A stretch of DNA of 64,000 nt, from the NCBI RefSeq assembly GCF_000003815.2, contig NC_049990.1, forward strand, positions 18,729,248 to 18,793,247, read 5' to 3'. This document shows, in pieces, positions 44,160 to 54,702 of the stretch (its first letter is position 1; the number at the start of each line of letters is the position of its first letter). A program made the translations under genes and the position numbers. The DNA is from Branchiostoma floridae. Its lineage: Eukaryota > Chordata > Leptocardii > Amphioxiformes > Branchiostomatidae. Under the pieces are notes generated by a model that had not been told where the DNA came from, did no database searches, and was given only the letters and a program-made list of their open reading frames with translations.

Positions 44160-45196
44160 TGAAACATCTGTAACATTGACATGTTTTAGTAAGTTACTAG
44201 TCCAGCTTTGTCTAAAGCATGTTTCTATTCGAGCTATCTCCACTGTTGTGCGGGACACGGTCGTACTAGGCATCCTCAGGGCTTTGTTTGCGATTGTGTT
44301 ACTCCTGGCGGTTCTGCCGCGCCCTGCAACTGTTCCCAGCTGGGAAAAGACTCTAAACAAAGTAGACCCTGAAACTGGAAACTGGATGACTCTGAAAACC
44401 TGCAGCGCAAATGTGAATCCTGGTTTGTACGGACTGAAACTCCTGACTCCGTCTGCACATGGAACAAGGAAAATCAGACAAGTTTTGAATCTGCTCTCCT
44501 GCCTGGCCATACTGTTGTCTGGCGATGTCTCCCCAAACCCCCGACCTAGGACTGCAAGGCTCCCGTGTGGACTATGTTTGAAAAGGGTAGGGAATGGCAT
44601 TTCTTTCTGACTTATGTGAAATCCGGTTTCACACCACTTGTGCATTCGTAACTCATGTAAACAACATGACAGATAATTGAATTTGTCGTAAATGCTCTGC
44701 TGTGCCAAATATGCCACATCTTGTAGATGCTGACTTTCTTTCTCTAGACCCCGAGGAATCATTCCCAGGTAGTGAAATGTACCAGTCAAATCTAATCATA
44801 AGGTACTTTTGTTAGCGCACCAAAACATCCGAAGTCTGATAAGAAAGAAAGCCCAGCTAGAAGCATTTCTCGACTGTAGCAAAACTGACGTTGTCGCTGT
44901 TACTGAGACTATGTTTGATGATAGTATCACTGACACTCTTGTTTCTATTGATCCATACACTAAAAAAACGACCGAGGATCTCGGCATGGAGGCGGAGTCA
45001 CTCTTTATATCTCTCCCGTATGGGCTGAACTCATGCCACCATCTCGTTAGCAAATCGTAATCTGCAGCATGTACCGTCCTCTATCCGATGATCGTGACTT
45101 CTTTAAGAAGATTGATGAATGTATGAACAAAATTAGTGATGAGAGAAGGGAAGTTATGACAATGGGGGATCTAAATTGTGAATGGTCATCCACTGT
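44160..45196 (+). mobile_element. Decayed non-LTR retrotransposon (CR1/L2-like), 5' part
   Basis: An open frame from 44176 ends with LLSGDVSPNPRPR and PCGLCLKRV, the usual start of the PHD-like zinc finger of CR1/L2-type LINE proteins. The next bases in another frame give LCEIRFHTTC and CRKCSA, the rest of the finger, with an in-frame stop. From 44809 the endonuclease start is visible (LLAHQNIRSLIRKK, DVVAVTETM), then after another frame change SMYRPLSDDRDFF and MGDLNCEW. Reverse transcriptase is absent: the element breaks where the satellite array begins. It is inactive. Confidence 0.8.
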
Positions 45197-48100
45197 AAGG
45201 TTTCTTTCTGCCTTGTCGACACGGGTTTTACTATGGAATTCGAGTGATAGAAGTATCGCAAACTTTGTCTTAGATTCTGGAAGTCCCATCGTATGGGGGG
45301 GTGACTTTTTGCGGTTACCGAAGGTTCGCTTAGCGGTTACCGAAGGCGAACCTCCATTCACTTTCGAACCTTGTAGAAAAGTAACAAACTAATATTTAGT
45401 ACTCAAATTGCTTTCTATCTTTTCGACACGGCTTTATCTATGGAATTCAAGTGATGGAAATAACTTTGTCTAAGATTCTGCAAGGTACATCGTATGAGGT
45501 CACTTTTTGTGGTAACCGAAGGTTCGCTTAGCGGTTACCGAAGGCGAACCTTCCTTCACTTTCGAGCCTTGTAGAAAAGTTGCAAAGTAATTTTTAGTAC
45601 TCAGATGACTTTCTATCTTGTCGACACGGCTTTTACTATGGAATTCAAGTGATGAAAGTAACGCACACTTTGTCTAAGATTCTGGAAGTTCCACCGTATG
45701 GGGCCACTTTTTGCGGTTACCGAAGGTTCGCTTAGCGGTTACCGAAGGCGAACCTTCCTTCACTTTCGAGCCTTGTAGAAAAGTTGCAAAGTAATTTTTA
45801 GTACTCAGATGACTTTCTATCTTGTCGACACGGCTTTTACTATGGAATTCAAGTGATGAAAGTAACGCACACTTTGTCTAAGATTCTGGAAGTTCCACCG
45901 TATGGGGCCACTTTTTGCGGTTACCGAAGGTTCGCTTAGCGGTTACCGAAGGCGAACCTTCCTTCACTTTCGAGCCTTGTAGAAAAGTTGCAAAGTAATT
46001 TTTAGTACTCAGATGACTTTCTATCTTGTCGACACGGCTTTTACTATGGAATTCAAGTGATGAAAGTAACGCACACTTTGTCTAAGATTCTGGAAGTTCC
46101 ACCGTATGGGGCCACTTTTTGCGGTTACCGAAGGTTCGCTTAGCGGTTACCGAAGGCGAACCTTCCTTCACTTTCGAGCCTTGTAGAAAAGTTGCAAAGT
46201 AATTTTTAGTACTCAGATGACTTTCTATCTTGTCGACACGGCTTTTACTATGGAATTCAAGTGATGAAAGTAACGCACACTTTGTCTAAGATTCTGGAAG
46301 TTCCACCGTATGGGGCCACTTTTTGCGGTTACCGAAGGTTCGCTTAGCGGTTACCGAAGGCGAACCTTCCTTCACTTTCGAGCCTTGTAGAAAAGTTGCA
46401 AAGTAATTTTTAGTACTCAGATGACTTTCTATCTTGTCGACACGGCTTTTACTATGGAATTCAAGTGATGAAAGTAACGCACACTTTGTCTAAGATTCTG
46501 GAAGTTCCACCGTATGGGGCCACTTTTTGCGGTTACCGAAGGTTCGCTTAGCGGTTACCGAAGGCGAACCTTCCTTCACTTTCGAGCCTTGTAGAAAAGT
46601 TGCAAAGTAATTTTTAGTACTCAGATGACTTTCTATCTTGTCGACACGGCTTTTACTATGGAATTCAAGTGATGAAAGTAACGCACACTTTGTCTAAGAT
46701 TCTGGAAGTTCCACCGTATGGGGCCACTTTTTGCGGTTACCGAAGGTTCGCTTAGCGGTTACCGAAGGCGAACCTTCCTTCACTTTCGAGCCTTGTAGAA
46801 AAGTTGCAAAGTAATTTTTAGTACTCAGATGACTTTCTATCTTGTCGACACGGCTTTTACTATGGAATTCAAGTGATGAAAGTAACGCACACTTTGTCTA
46901 AGATTCTGGAAGTTCCACCGTATGGGGCCACTTTTTGCGGTTACCGAAGGTTCGCTTAGCGGTTACCGAAGGCGAACCTTCCTTCACTTTCGAGCCTTGT
47001 AGAAAAGTTGCAAAGTAATTTTTAGTACTCAGATGACTTTCTATCTTGTCGACACGGCTTTTACTATGGAATTCAAGTGATGAAAGTAACGCACACTTTG
47101 TCTAAGATTCTGGAAGTTCCACCGTATGGGGCCACTTTTTGCGGTTACCGAAGGTTCGCTTAGCGGTTACCGAAGGCGAACCTTCCTTCACTTTCGAGCC
47201 TTGTAGAAAAGTTACAAAGTAATTTTTAGTACTCAGATGACTTTCTATCTTGTCGACACGGCTTTTACTATGGAATTCAAGTGATGAAAGTAACGCACAC
47301 TTTGTCTAAGATTCTGGAAGTTCCACCGTATGGGGCCACTTTTTGCGGTTACCGAAGGTTCGCTTAGCGGTTACCGAAGGCGAACCTTCCTTCACTTTCG
47401 AGCCTTGTAGAAAAGTTGCAAAGTAATTTTTAGTACTCAGATGACTTTCTATCTTGTCGACACGGCTTTTACTATGGAATTCAAGTGATGAAAGTAACGC
47501 ACACTTTGTCTAAGATTCTGGAAGTTCCACCGTATGGGGCCACTTTTTGCGGTTACCGAAGGTTCGCTTAGCGGTTACCGAAGGCGAACCTTCCTTCACT
47601 TTCGAGCCTTGTAGAAAAGTTGCAAAGTAATTTTTAGTACTCAGATGACTTTCTATCTTGTCGACACGGCTTTTACTATGGAATTCAAGTGATGAAAGTA
47701 ACGCACACTTTGTCTAAGATTCTGGAAGTTCCACCGTATGGGGCCACTTTTTGCGGTTACCGAAGGTTCGCTTAGCGGTTACCGAAGGCGAACCTTCCTT
47801 CACTTTCGAGCCTTGTAGAAAAGTTGCAAAGTAATTTTTAGTACTCAGATGACTTTCTATCTTGTCGACACGGCTTTTACTATGGAATTCAAGTGATGAA
47901 AGTAACGCACACTTTGTCTAAGATTCTGGAAGTTCCACCGTATGGGGCCACTTTTTGCGGTTACCGAAGGTTCGCTTAGCGGTTACCGAAGGCGAACCTT
48001 CCTTCACTTTCGAGCCTTGTAGAAAAGTTGCAAAGTAATTTTTAGTACTCAGATGACTTTCTATCTTGTCGACACGGCTTTTACTATGGAATTCAAGTGA

Positions 48101-48322
48101 TGAAAGTAACGCACACTTTGTCTAAGATTCTGGAAGTTCCACCGTATGGGGCCACTTTTTGCGGTTACCGAAGGTTCGCTTAGCGGTTACCGAAGGCGAA
48201 CCTTCCTTCACTTTCGAGCCTTGTAGAAAAGTTGCAAAGTAATTTTTAGTACTCAGATGACTTTCTATCTTGTCGACACGGCTTTTACTATGGAATTCAA
48301 GTGATGAAAGTAACGCACACTT
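45197..48322 (+). repeat. 204-bp satellite array, about 15 copies
   Basis: The phrase GCGGTTACCGAAGGTTCGC recurs at 45311, 45510 (diverged) and 45713, then exactly every 204 bp to 48161. The last unit is cut at about 48322. Units 1 and 2 are diverged; units 3 to 15 look almost identical, with few changes (for example GTTACAAAG for GTTGCAAAG at about 47211). Each unit has GCGGTTACCGAAGG twice and a 10-bp stem GAAGGTTCGC/GCGAACCTTC with a 16-nt loop. 204 is 68 codons, yet no frame stays open, so the array is not coding. Confidence 0.97.
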
Positions 48323-49148
48323 CAAGCCTTGTAGAAAAGTAACAAAGTAATCCAATTTAAAACGTATTGACACATTTATACAATATTCCTCTACCATTCA
48401 CCAAAGTTTCCACCTCGCTTTTTTGCACGGAAGAATAACTATTGCCTTTACAAGTACTGTGAGGCGCTAGTTCAACCCGAACTACTTTTGGGGACGGGGT
48501 TCGCGGATAAATACATAAGATACTGTGTTATGAGACCTGAAAATAATCTGTGGGTGACCCATGACCTAACGGATTGTTACAAAATCATTAGGGAGGGGGT
48601 TAAAGATGATAGTAACAATTGGAATTCTCTTTTCGAAATGTCACCTGGACATGGACGTTATCAATTTTATAGTAGTAATGGTGTAATGCACACCATGTGT
48701 CAGATGATTACCGACGGTCCCTTCCCCTTTCAACCCCTCCACGTTTCCTTCTTGGGGTAGTCCATTCGATGCTTCCTGGAATCCTTCACTGCGGTATTAG
48801 CATAATTGGCGGGAAAAGTTTACTTCGAGCTCTGAGCACACATCGGAGAGGTCTCAGGATGTCGAAAAGGTACGATGTTCGCGTTATTTTCATCACATTT
48901 TGACGTAGAAGCAGTTTGGATATTCATGTACCTTATCATACTGCAACATATTGGGGAAGCATGCTGAATATTTGTAGAAATCGCAAAGTGTCCGTGGGAT
49001 GGGGAGGGGCGAAGAAAGTTGTGTCTTCGACAGTTAAACTTTTTTGCGTTATTCCTGAACAAAACACGATAGAAAGACGTCGTTTGGGTTTCCTGAATGC
49101 TATCAACGGGCTATTACCCACACTTGAGCTTGGTTTATCCACATAATT
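48323..49148 (+). pseudogene. Unrecognised decayed coding-like stretch
   Basis: From about 48375 to 48760 one frame stays open for about 125 codons with balanced composition (for example YCLYKYCEALVQPELLLGTG and RYCVMRPENNLWVTHDL). From 48697 to 49146 a second frame is open except for one stop at about 48901 (THRRGLRMSKRYDV; TATYWGSMLNICRNRK). I do not recognise the family. The two overlapping frames with a stop between look like one old gene broken by a frameshift, possibly of a mobile element or integrated DNA that also brought the satellite, but this is a guess. Confidence 0.35.
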
Positions 49149-49212
49149 TTATATTAATTAATTAAAAGGTTTGCGAAAGCAAAACCTCTTTTGGTTTTCC
49201 TGCCGAACATGA

Positions 49213-49279
49213 GGGCGGCCATCTTGAGGGCGGCCATCTTGTCCGAGGGCGACCATCTTGTCCTAGGGCGGCCATCTTG
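49213..49279 (+). promoter_or_regulatory. Four tandem GGCGGCCATCTTG motifs (YY1-like)
   Basis: GGGCGGCCATCTTG occurs at about 49213, 49228 and 49266, and GGGCGACCATCTTG at 49247. CCATCTT matches the YY1 core CCATNTT. They lie about 160-230 bp upstream of the TRIM start codon. Function is inferred only. Confidence 0.5.
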
Positions 49280-49401
49280 TCTATATTTCCGGCATTTGTC
49301 ACATACTTTCTATACTATAGCAGTCTTGAAAACAGGACTGAATTATAATAATGTCAATCTTACAAGTAGTAAACTAACTTTTCTTAATAATTTTGTTGCA
49401 G

Positions 49402-49441
49402 GAAAAGTTCCACAAAAGATGCAGATTCAAAAGAAGAAACA
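49402..49441 (+). other. Leader or coding extension of the TRIM exon
   Basis: tttgttgcag at 49392-49401 is a good 3' splice site. The 40 nt from there to the ATG have no stop in the main frame (KSSTKDADSKEET). So the start codon is not fixed by the sequence; transcript data would decide. Confidence 0.55.
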
Positions 49442-51973
49442 ATGACAGATGCCATACTCAGTAAGATTTCGGATGACTTTCTTGAGTGTACAATCTGTCT
49501 GGAGCCCTTTAAAGATCCCAGAGTGCTGCCGTGTCTTCACACCTTCTGTGAGGGCTGTCTGAAGAAGTTTGTTGCACAAGATAAGGTGAAGAGCAAGTTT
49601 TCTTGTCCCACATGTCGGACGGAAACTGTGCTTCCCAAAGGTGGAGTTCCCAGTTTCAAAAACAACTTCTTTGTCCAAAGCTTGAGTGACACAGTTCAGA
49701 CCCATAAGACTTTGGTTAGCAAGGAGGATGGCAAAGTGCAGTGTGATGTCTGTGAGGAAGAAGTGGCTAGCCAAGGCTGTGTCGTCTGTGAAGAGTTCTT
49801 GTGTGATGAATGTGCATGTGCCCACCACCGTGCCAAACGTACCCGCAGTCATGAAGTCATCGGCGTGGCGGAGCTGAAAAAGCAGCTGATCACGAAGGCG
49901 GGATCGCTCAAGTCAAAATCACTGCCAACATGTCCAAAACATGACGACGAAAAGTTGAAGTTCTACTGTGAGACGTGCAAGCACCCCATCTGCCGAGATT
50001 GTTGGGTACTGCAGCACAAGGATCACAAGTATATGTACCTGCCAGATGCAGCTGGTAGTGTCCGGGAAGAGATCAAGGGAAAACTGGAAGCAGCCAGGCA
50101 GAAGATAGCAGAATACCAAGACAAGGCAAGCACTGTAGCCAAGAAGCAAGCTGAATTGGACACGAGGAGTAAGAAAGCTGAAGATGATATTGATGCAGCT
50201 GCAGAGGAAAAGATCAAGCAGTACATCAGGAGCAAGCAGACTGAACTAAAAGAAAAGTTAGCCTCCATCACAGCAACCCGTTCCAAGCAGCTCTCTGCTA
50301 CAGCAGACAGTGTTGAGAGCTCTTTAGGTTGTCTGTCCAGCACAGTGGAATTCTCACAGAAGGTTGTTGAACATGGCAGTGACTTTGATGTCCTGAACAT
50401 GTACTCTGATGTCACAGCACGGCTAGAGTCTCTGCTGGATGGTCCATCCCCAGACATTCCTGACGACATCAGCTACGTCATGTTTGATCCAAGGAAAGAG
50501 AAAGGAGTTATTCTTGGCAACGTTGTGGATAAGGAAGTGCTGGAGGAAGAAGAGTCGCGAGCTGAGGCAACCTTTCGTTTCACGATTGAGGACTTCAGCA
50601 AAGTCGAGGATATTAAGCTTAGTCCTGCAACAATCATCCAAAACCTGCCTTGGATGATAGTGGCAGGGAATGAACAAACACCAAACAGCCAGCTAGCAAA
50701 CACTAAGACTCTTTGCTTTTACTTGAAGTCCGACGCAGACTCCAAAGGCTTGTGGTCCTGCCGTGCTTCGGTGGAATTTCGGTTGATACCACAGAAGATA
50801 GGAGTAGCGACATATCAAAAAGAGTCTGAGCACATCTTTTACAAGCAAGAGAGAGAATGCGGGTTCCCAAACTTTATGCCATGGCATGAGGTGTGTGACC
50901 CACAGAAGGGATATATCAAGGATGACAAGATAATACTTGAGGCTTACGTGAAAGCAGAAGCTCCTCGTGGTGAGAAGGAACTCATCCTTTCCAGCATTGA
51001 CGATGAAGAAATGCAGGAGAAAACCGAGGGAGGACACACCTCGCAGCCTGAGGCAACGTTTCGTTTCACGGTGAAGAACTTCAGCAAGGTCATGAGAAGC
51101 AAGGTCAGTCCTACAGTGTTCATCCGAAACCTACCATGGAAAATAGCAGTTTATCCTGAAGACAACCAGGAATCCAACAGTAAGACTCTTGGAGTCTACC
51201 TGCAGTGCCATGCCGACTCTGTAAGTGTGTGGTCCTGCAGGGCATCAGTTGAGCTCCGGTTGATTCCTCAGAAGGAAGGCGTGGAGGTGCTCAAAGTAGA
51301 GTTTGAACATGTCTTCTACTGTGATAGCTACAACTGGGGGTTCCCAGACTTCATACCTTGGGATGAGGTATGTAATCCAATAAAGGGATACATCAAAGAT
51401 GACACGGTTATTCTGGAAGCTTATGTGAAGGCAAATGTTCCTCGTGGCATGAAGGAACTCATCATTGGCAACCTTTTCAGCGAAGAGGTACTAGAGAAGG
51501 TGGTGGACAAAGAGGATGAGTCACGAGCTGAGGCAACTTTTCGTTTCACTGTGGAAAACTTTAGTACGTTTACGGTCAAGACATGGAAACACAGTCCTAT
51601 AGCATTCATCCGCAATCTGCCCTGGAGGATAGGGGCTTGGGCCAATCATGATCCTGACAGCCAGCTGCCCAACAACAAGAGCCTTGCTGTCCAACTAGTC
51701 TGCGACGCCGACACCAACAGCAAGTGGTCTTGTCATACATCAGTTGAGTTTCGTTTGATACCGCAGACGTCCGATGCACAGATTCATAGTATGCAGTTAG
51801 AGAATGTCTTCTACAATGATGAGTATCAGTGTGGATTCGACAAATTCATGCCGTGGCACGAAGTGTGCGATCCACAAAAAGGATACATTAAGGATGACAA
51901 GATCATACTGGAGGCTCACGTAAAAGCAGATGCTCCTCATATCTTTGCGTGTGGGCCTATGAGATTTGGTTAA
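49442..51973 (+). CDS. TRIM-type E3 ligase with three tandem USP7-like MATH domains
   Basis: An uninterrupted 843-residue frame. The RING is C3HC4 with C16, C19, C31, H33, C36, C39, C55 and C58. B-box 1 spans about 101-137 and B-box 2 about 164-195. A helical coiled coil runs about 205-330. Then come three MATH (TRAF-like) domains at about 376-509, 537-668 and 697-833. Each has EATFRFT(V/I), (F/I)(I)RNLPW, a WSC(R/H) strand, GF..F.PW.EVC(D/N)P, KGYIKDD and ILEA.VKA. These phrases match the TRAF-like domain of the deubiquitinase USP7 more closely than that of TRIM37, the known one-MATH TRIM. The protein should be a cytosolic RING ubiquitin ligase that recruits substrates through MATH. The frame is open back to an acceptor (49400-49401), so an upstream exon may add residues or only leader. 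The last residues after ADAPH (IFACGPMRFG) leave the MATH consensus and look like a shortened end. Confidence 0.93.
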   Translation: MTDAILSKISDDFLECTICLEPFKDPRVLPCLHTFCEGCLKKFVAQDKVKSKFSCPTCRTETVLPKGGVPSFKNNFFVQSLSDTVQTHKTLVSKEDGKVQCDVCEEEVASQGCVVCEEFLCDECACAHHRAKRTRSHEVIGVAELKKQLITKAGSLKSKSLPTCPKHDDEKLKFYCETCKHPICRDCWVLQHKDHKYMYLPDAAGSVREEIKGKLEAARQKIAEYQDKASTVAKKQAELDTRSKKAEDDIDAAAEEKIKQYIRSKQTELKEKLASITATRSKQLSATADSVESSLGCLSSTVEFSQKVVEHGSDFDVLNMYSDVTARLESLLDGPSPDIPDDISYVMFDPRKEKGVILGNVVDKEVLEEEESRAEATFRFTIEDFSKVEDIKLSPATIIQNLPWMIVAGNEQTPNSQLANTKTLCFYLKSDADSKGLWSCRASVEFRLIPQKIGVATYQKESEHIFYKQERECGFPNFMPWHEVCDPQKGYIKDDKIILEAYVKAEAPRGEKELILSSIDDEEMQEKTEGGHTSQPEATFRFTVKNFSKVMRSKVSPTVFIRNLPWKIAVYPEDNQESNSKTLGVYLQCHADSVSVWSCRASVELRLIPQKEGVEVLKVEFEHVFYCDSYNWGFPDFIPWDEVCNPIKGYIKDDTVILEAYVKANVPRGMKELIIGNLFSEEVLEKVVDKEDESRAEATFRFTVENFSTFTVKTWKHSPIAFIRNLPWRIGAWANHDPDSQLPNNKSLAVQLVCDADTNSKWSCHTSVEFRLIPQTSDAQIHSMQLENVFYNDEYQCGFDKFMPWHEVCDPQKGYIKDDKIILEAHVKADAPHIFACGPMRFG

Positions 51974-54021
51974 CCGACAGATTGAGAAAGATCTAGGGGT
52001 GTTGAAACAGGAACAAAGCAAAAGAAGAAGAAACAAAAGTGTGGCATAGGACTTCACCAACCCCAAAATCAAGAGTAATGTCTTGCTAACTGTAGTGTAT
52101 ACTTTCTGCACTGATTCCAGAAAATCTTAACCCTTGTCCTGCTGAGCCTGTATATAGTATACGGGATGGATATATACAATGCCTGCATGTGGGTCCAGTA
52201 TCTATACAGGTTTGGTGTTCTCACATATATGCGGCATACTGCAGCAAACCACAGTACTGCAGCAGCACAGATTAGGTCTAGTTTTACTGATCAGCTTTCA
52301 CAAGCTTAGGGGGGATTGGTAAAACATTCTCAGCAGGATAAGGTTCATAATCAATGCAGACTTAAGAACTCAGAGAAGACTTTGTCATTACCAAAATTCA
52401 GACTCAGTACATTCCTTAGTTACAGTGTGTTAATGTAGTCAAGGATGATACAGAAATGTTAGAACCATTGCAAGTTACAAGAGGCTGCAGATGGCAGCCT
52501 TAAATGCATATACATGTTGTAATAAGCATTTATCAGTTGACAAGATGACTTTGCTGTTAACAACCAAAATGAATATTTTACACAGTCTAGATCATGGCAC
52601 AATTACTGACTGGTTATATCCAAGATTCTTAAAGTTGATTTTGAATGAGAAACCACAACACAGGTCCATTTATTAGCAAAAAAGAAATCATAAAACAAAA
52701 GGATGACAAATTGACCTAACTTCTGATTTTAGCTGACATTTTGTAAGTGACTTTGTGTTAAATTTGAACCACATACTTGAAGGGAAAGCAGAAGCAAGAC
52801 TATTCAACACAGTGTGATATTTTTTCATAACATTCCAAAGTTTCACACGTTTTCTGATTTCCAAAATATTTGCATCAGACTTGTTCTCATGTCATGAACA
52901 ATGTGACTGCTTTGTGACTGACTACTTTATTATATTATAGCAGATCTACATAGAGAATTGTTTTGACATTTTCTGAGATAGAATATAGGACAGACAGAAA
53001 ACAAGTTTTGCATTTTAACATTTCTACTTTTTTACTCAATATGTAAACTTGTGGTTATGTGGATCTAAACTCTTCTAACACATAATATTGAAAGGTAGCC
53101 ATTATGTAGTTTTCTGGCCTTGTTGTGCCAATTTGTTACAATATTAACAACTAACCACCTTGCATTTAGTTGATACATTTGTTTTCACCCATGGTACTAT
53201 TTACAATGTTCTACCAAATGTTACATTTATGTTGAGACTGAACTATATTCGTTGTTACAACTATTTTCTTTTATTAAAAAATGTAACATTGATTCTGTTA
53301 ATGTTTGTTATCTTTATCTAGTGCTAAATGACGGAAACGCCATACTCATGACATTACATTATGTAACTTGGTTTCAAAGAAACAATGGAGAAATGATTTC
53401 AATCACAGCATATGGGATTTGGAAAAAGGGAGATAATGATTTCGTATCAATCATGCTAATAAGATACTCGTTTTCAATTCAATTAGACAAATTACTTGGC
53501 ATTTGTATGGGGTTGTGGAACTCTAGTTGTTCTTTTCTTAAGAGGAAGATTGCAGGTGCAGGTATTACCATGTGTCCCGTTCATATTTGACTTGCAATTA
53601 AGAAATAACATGAACAATTGCAGCTTGTGTTAGGATACATTTTTCTCATCCATGAAATCACTGCATCACTGCGGCTTATTGACAGGATCATTGATGCTTT
53701 CCATCAGTTCTTTAAACAAAAAGATATACCAGTATTCTAGCTTTTTGGATTGTGGCAAAATGCTTCACGATCAACACGAGTAGCAAATGACTTCAATTAT
53801 GGTAAGTAATTGAGCCCAAACGAATCCAAACAAAAGAAAACAAAACAAACCATAAGACAAACGAGTAAACATCTGAATAAAAAAAAAAGTAGAGTCCTCA
53901 TGACTCTGTATCAACTAGAGTTCCACGACCTCATACTTTCGCCAAACGTTTTACAACTGAAGTATTTTGTGTGTTTTTCATTGTGTATCCAAAAAAGGTT
54001 CTCATTTGCATAAATTATATT
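51974..54021 (+). other. TRIM 3' UTR and AT-rich intergenic DNA
   Basis: AT-rich, with no supported gene. It contains the MITE at 52127-52352. An AATAAA followed by a run of A (53876-53889) could be a poly(A) site or a retroposed tail. The 112-codon frame at 53252 has no recognisable domain. Confidence 0.45.
52127..52352. mobile_element. MITE with CCTTGTCCTGCTGAG ends (possibly piggyBac-like)
   Basis: TTAACCCTTGTCCTGCTGAG on the left is mirrored by CTCAGCAGGATAAGGTT on the right. TTAA precedes CCC on the left. It lies about 150 bp after the TRIM stop codon and so may be transcribed in its 3' UTR. A short relative lies at 43385. Confidence 0.7.
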
Positions 54022-54412
54022 TAACATCGAGCAGATTAAAATTGGACTGAGCAGAGCACTTTGGACTAATGCTTGTAGCCTTTTACAGACTACACCTATA
54101 TATCAGATATTTTGTGAAAATGTATATTGAAAGGTAATTAATATGTAGAATGCAATTAGATGTCTCCAGGAACAAAGGTTCCCAGAATTCTGGCTATAAA
54201 GGTTCCCAGAATTCTGCAGAATTCTGGCTCAGGTTCCCAGAATTCTGCAGAATTGACTTTGTTCCTGGAGACATCTAATTGCATTCTACATATTAATTAC
54301 CTTTCAATATACATTTTCACAAAATATCTGATATATAGGTGTAGTCTGTGAAAGGCTACAAGCATTAGTCCAAAGTGCTCTGCTCAGTCCAATTTTAATC
54401 TGCTCGATGTTA
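54022..54412. repeat. Near-perfect 156-bp inverted repeat with repeated GAATTCTG spacer
   Basis: The left arm 54022-54177 and right arm 54257-54412 are reverse complements with one mismatch seen (TTTTAC against TTTCAC). The ends are TAACATCGAGCAG. The 79-nt spacer repeats GGTTCCCAGAATTCTG three times. The terminal bases do not match a transposon family I know, and a target duplication is not clear. A transcript would fold into a very long hairpin. Confidence 0.95.
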
Positions 54413-54702
54413 TTTGTTTATCATCTACTCTACCGAAATAGCAGACGTACACAATCTATCTTAAGAAATGCTTTGACAATGCTTCCACAAACAAACGCTA
54501 CCGAAAACACAACCTTCTTGGCAAAGGTAACAAGGGCCTACACAATGATGATCAAAGCTCAACTAGTCTGATCAACAGTTCTGTTTACTGAACGTCAACC
54601 TTTTACCTTTATACCCACAAAACAATCACTAAAAAATTAAATCCCCCGCTAGGACAGGTTGTTGTTTCTTTCACGAAGTCAGTCCAGTATTATATTTTTG
54701 AC

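Noticed and set aside
44085-44789. Minus-strand 234-codon frame
   Set aside because: It is the complement of the LINE remnant; no recognisable domain.
45197-48322. CRISPR-like regular array
   Set aside because: There are no unique spacers between conserved repeats; the whole 204-bp unit repeats and the genome is eukaryotic. It is a satellite.
45197-48322. Repeat protein encoded by the array, since 204 is 68 codons
   Set aside because: A frame open through one unit would stay open through all. None does, on either strand.
53252-53590. 112-codon frame downstream of TRIM
   Set aside because: AT-rich, no domain, and in the probable 3' UTR or intergenic DNA.
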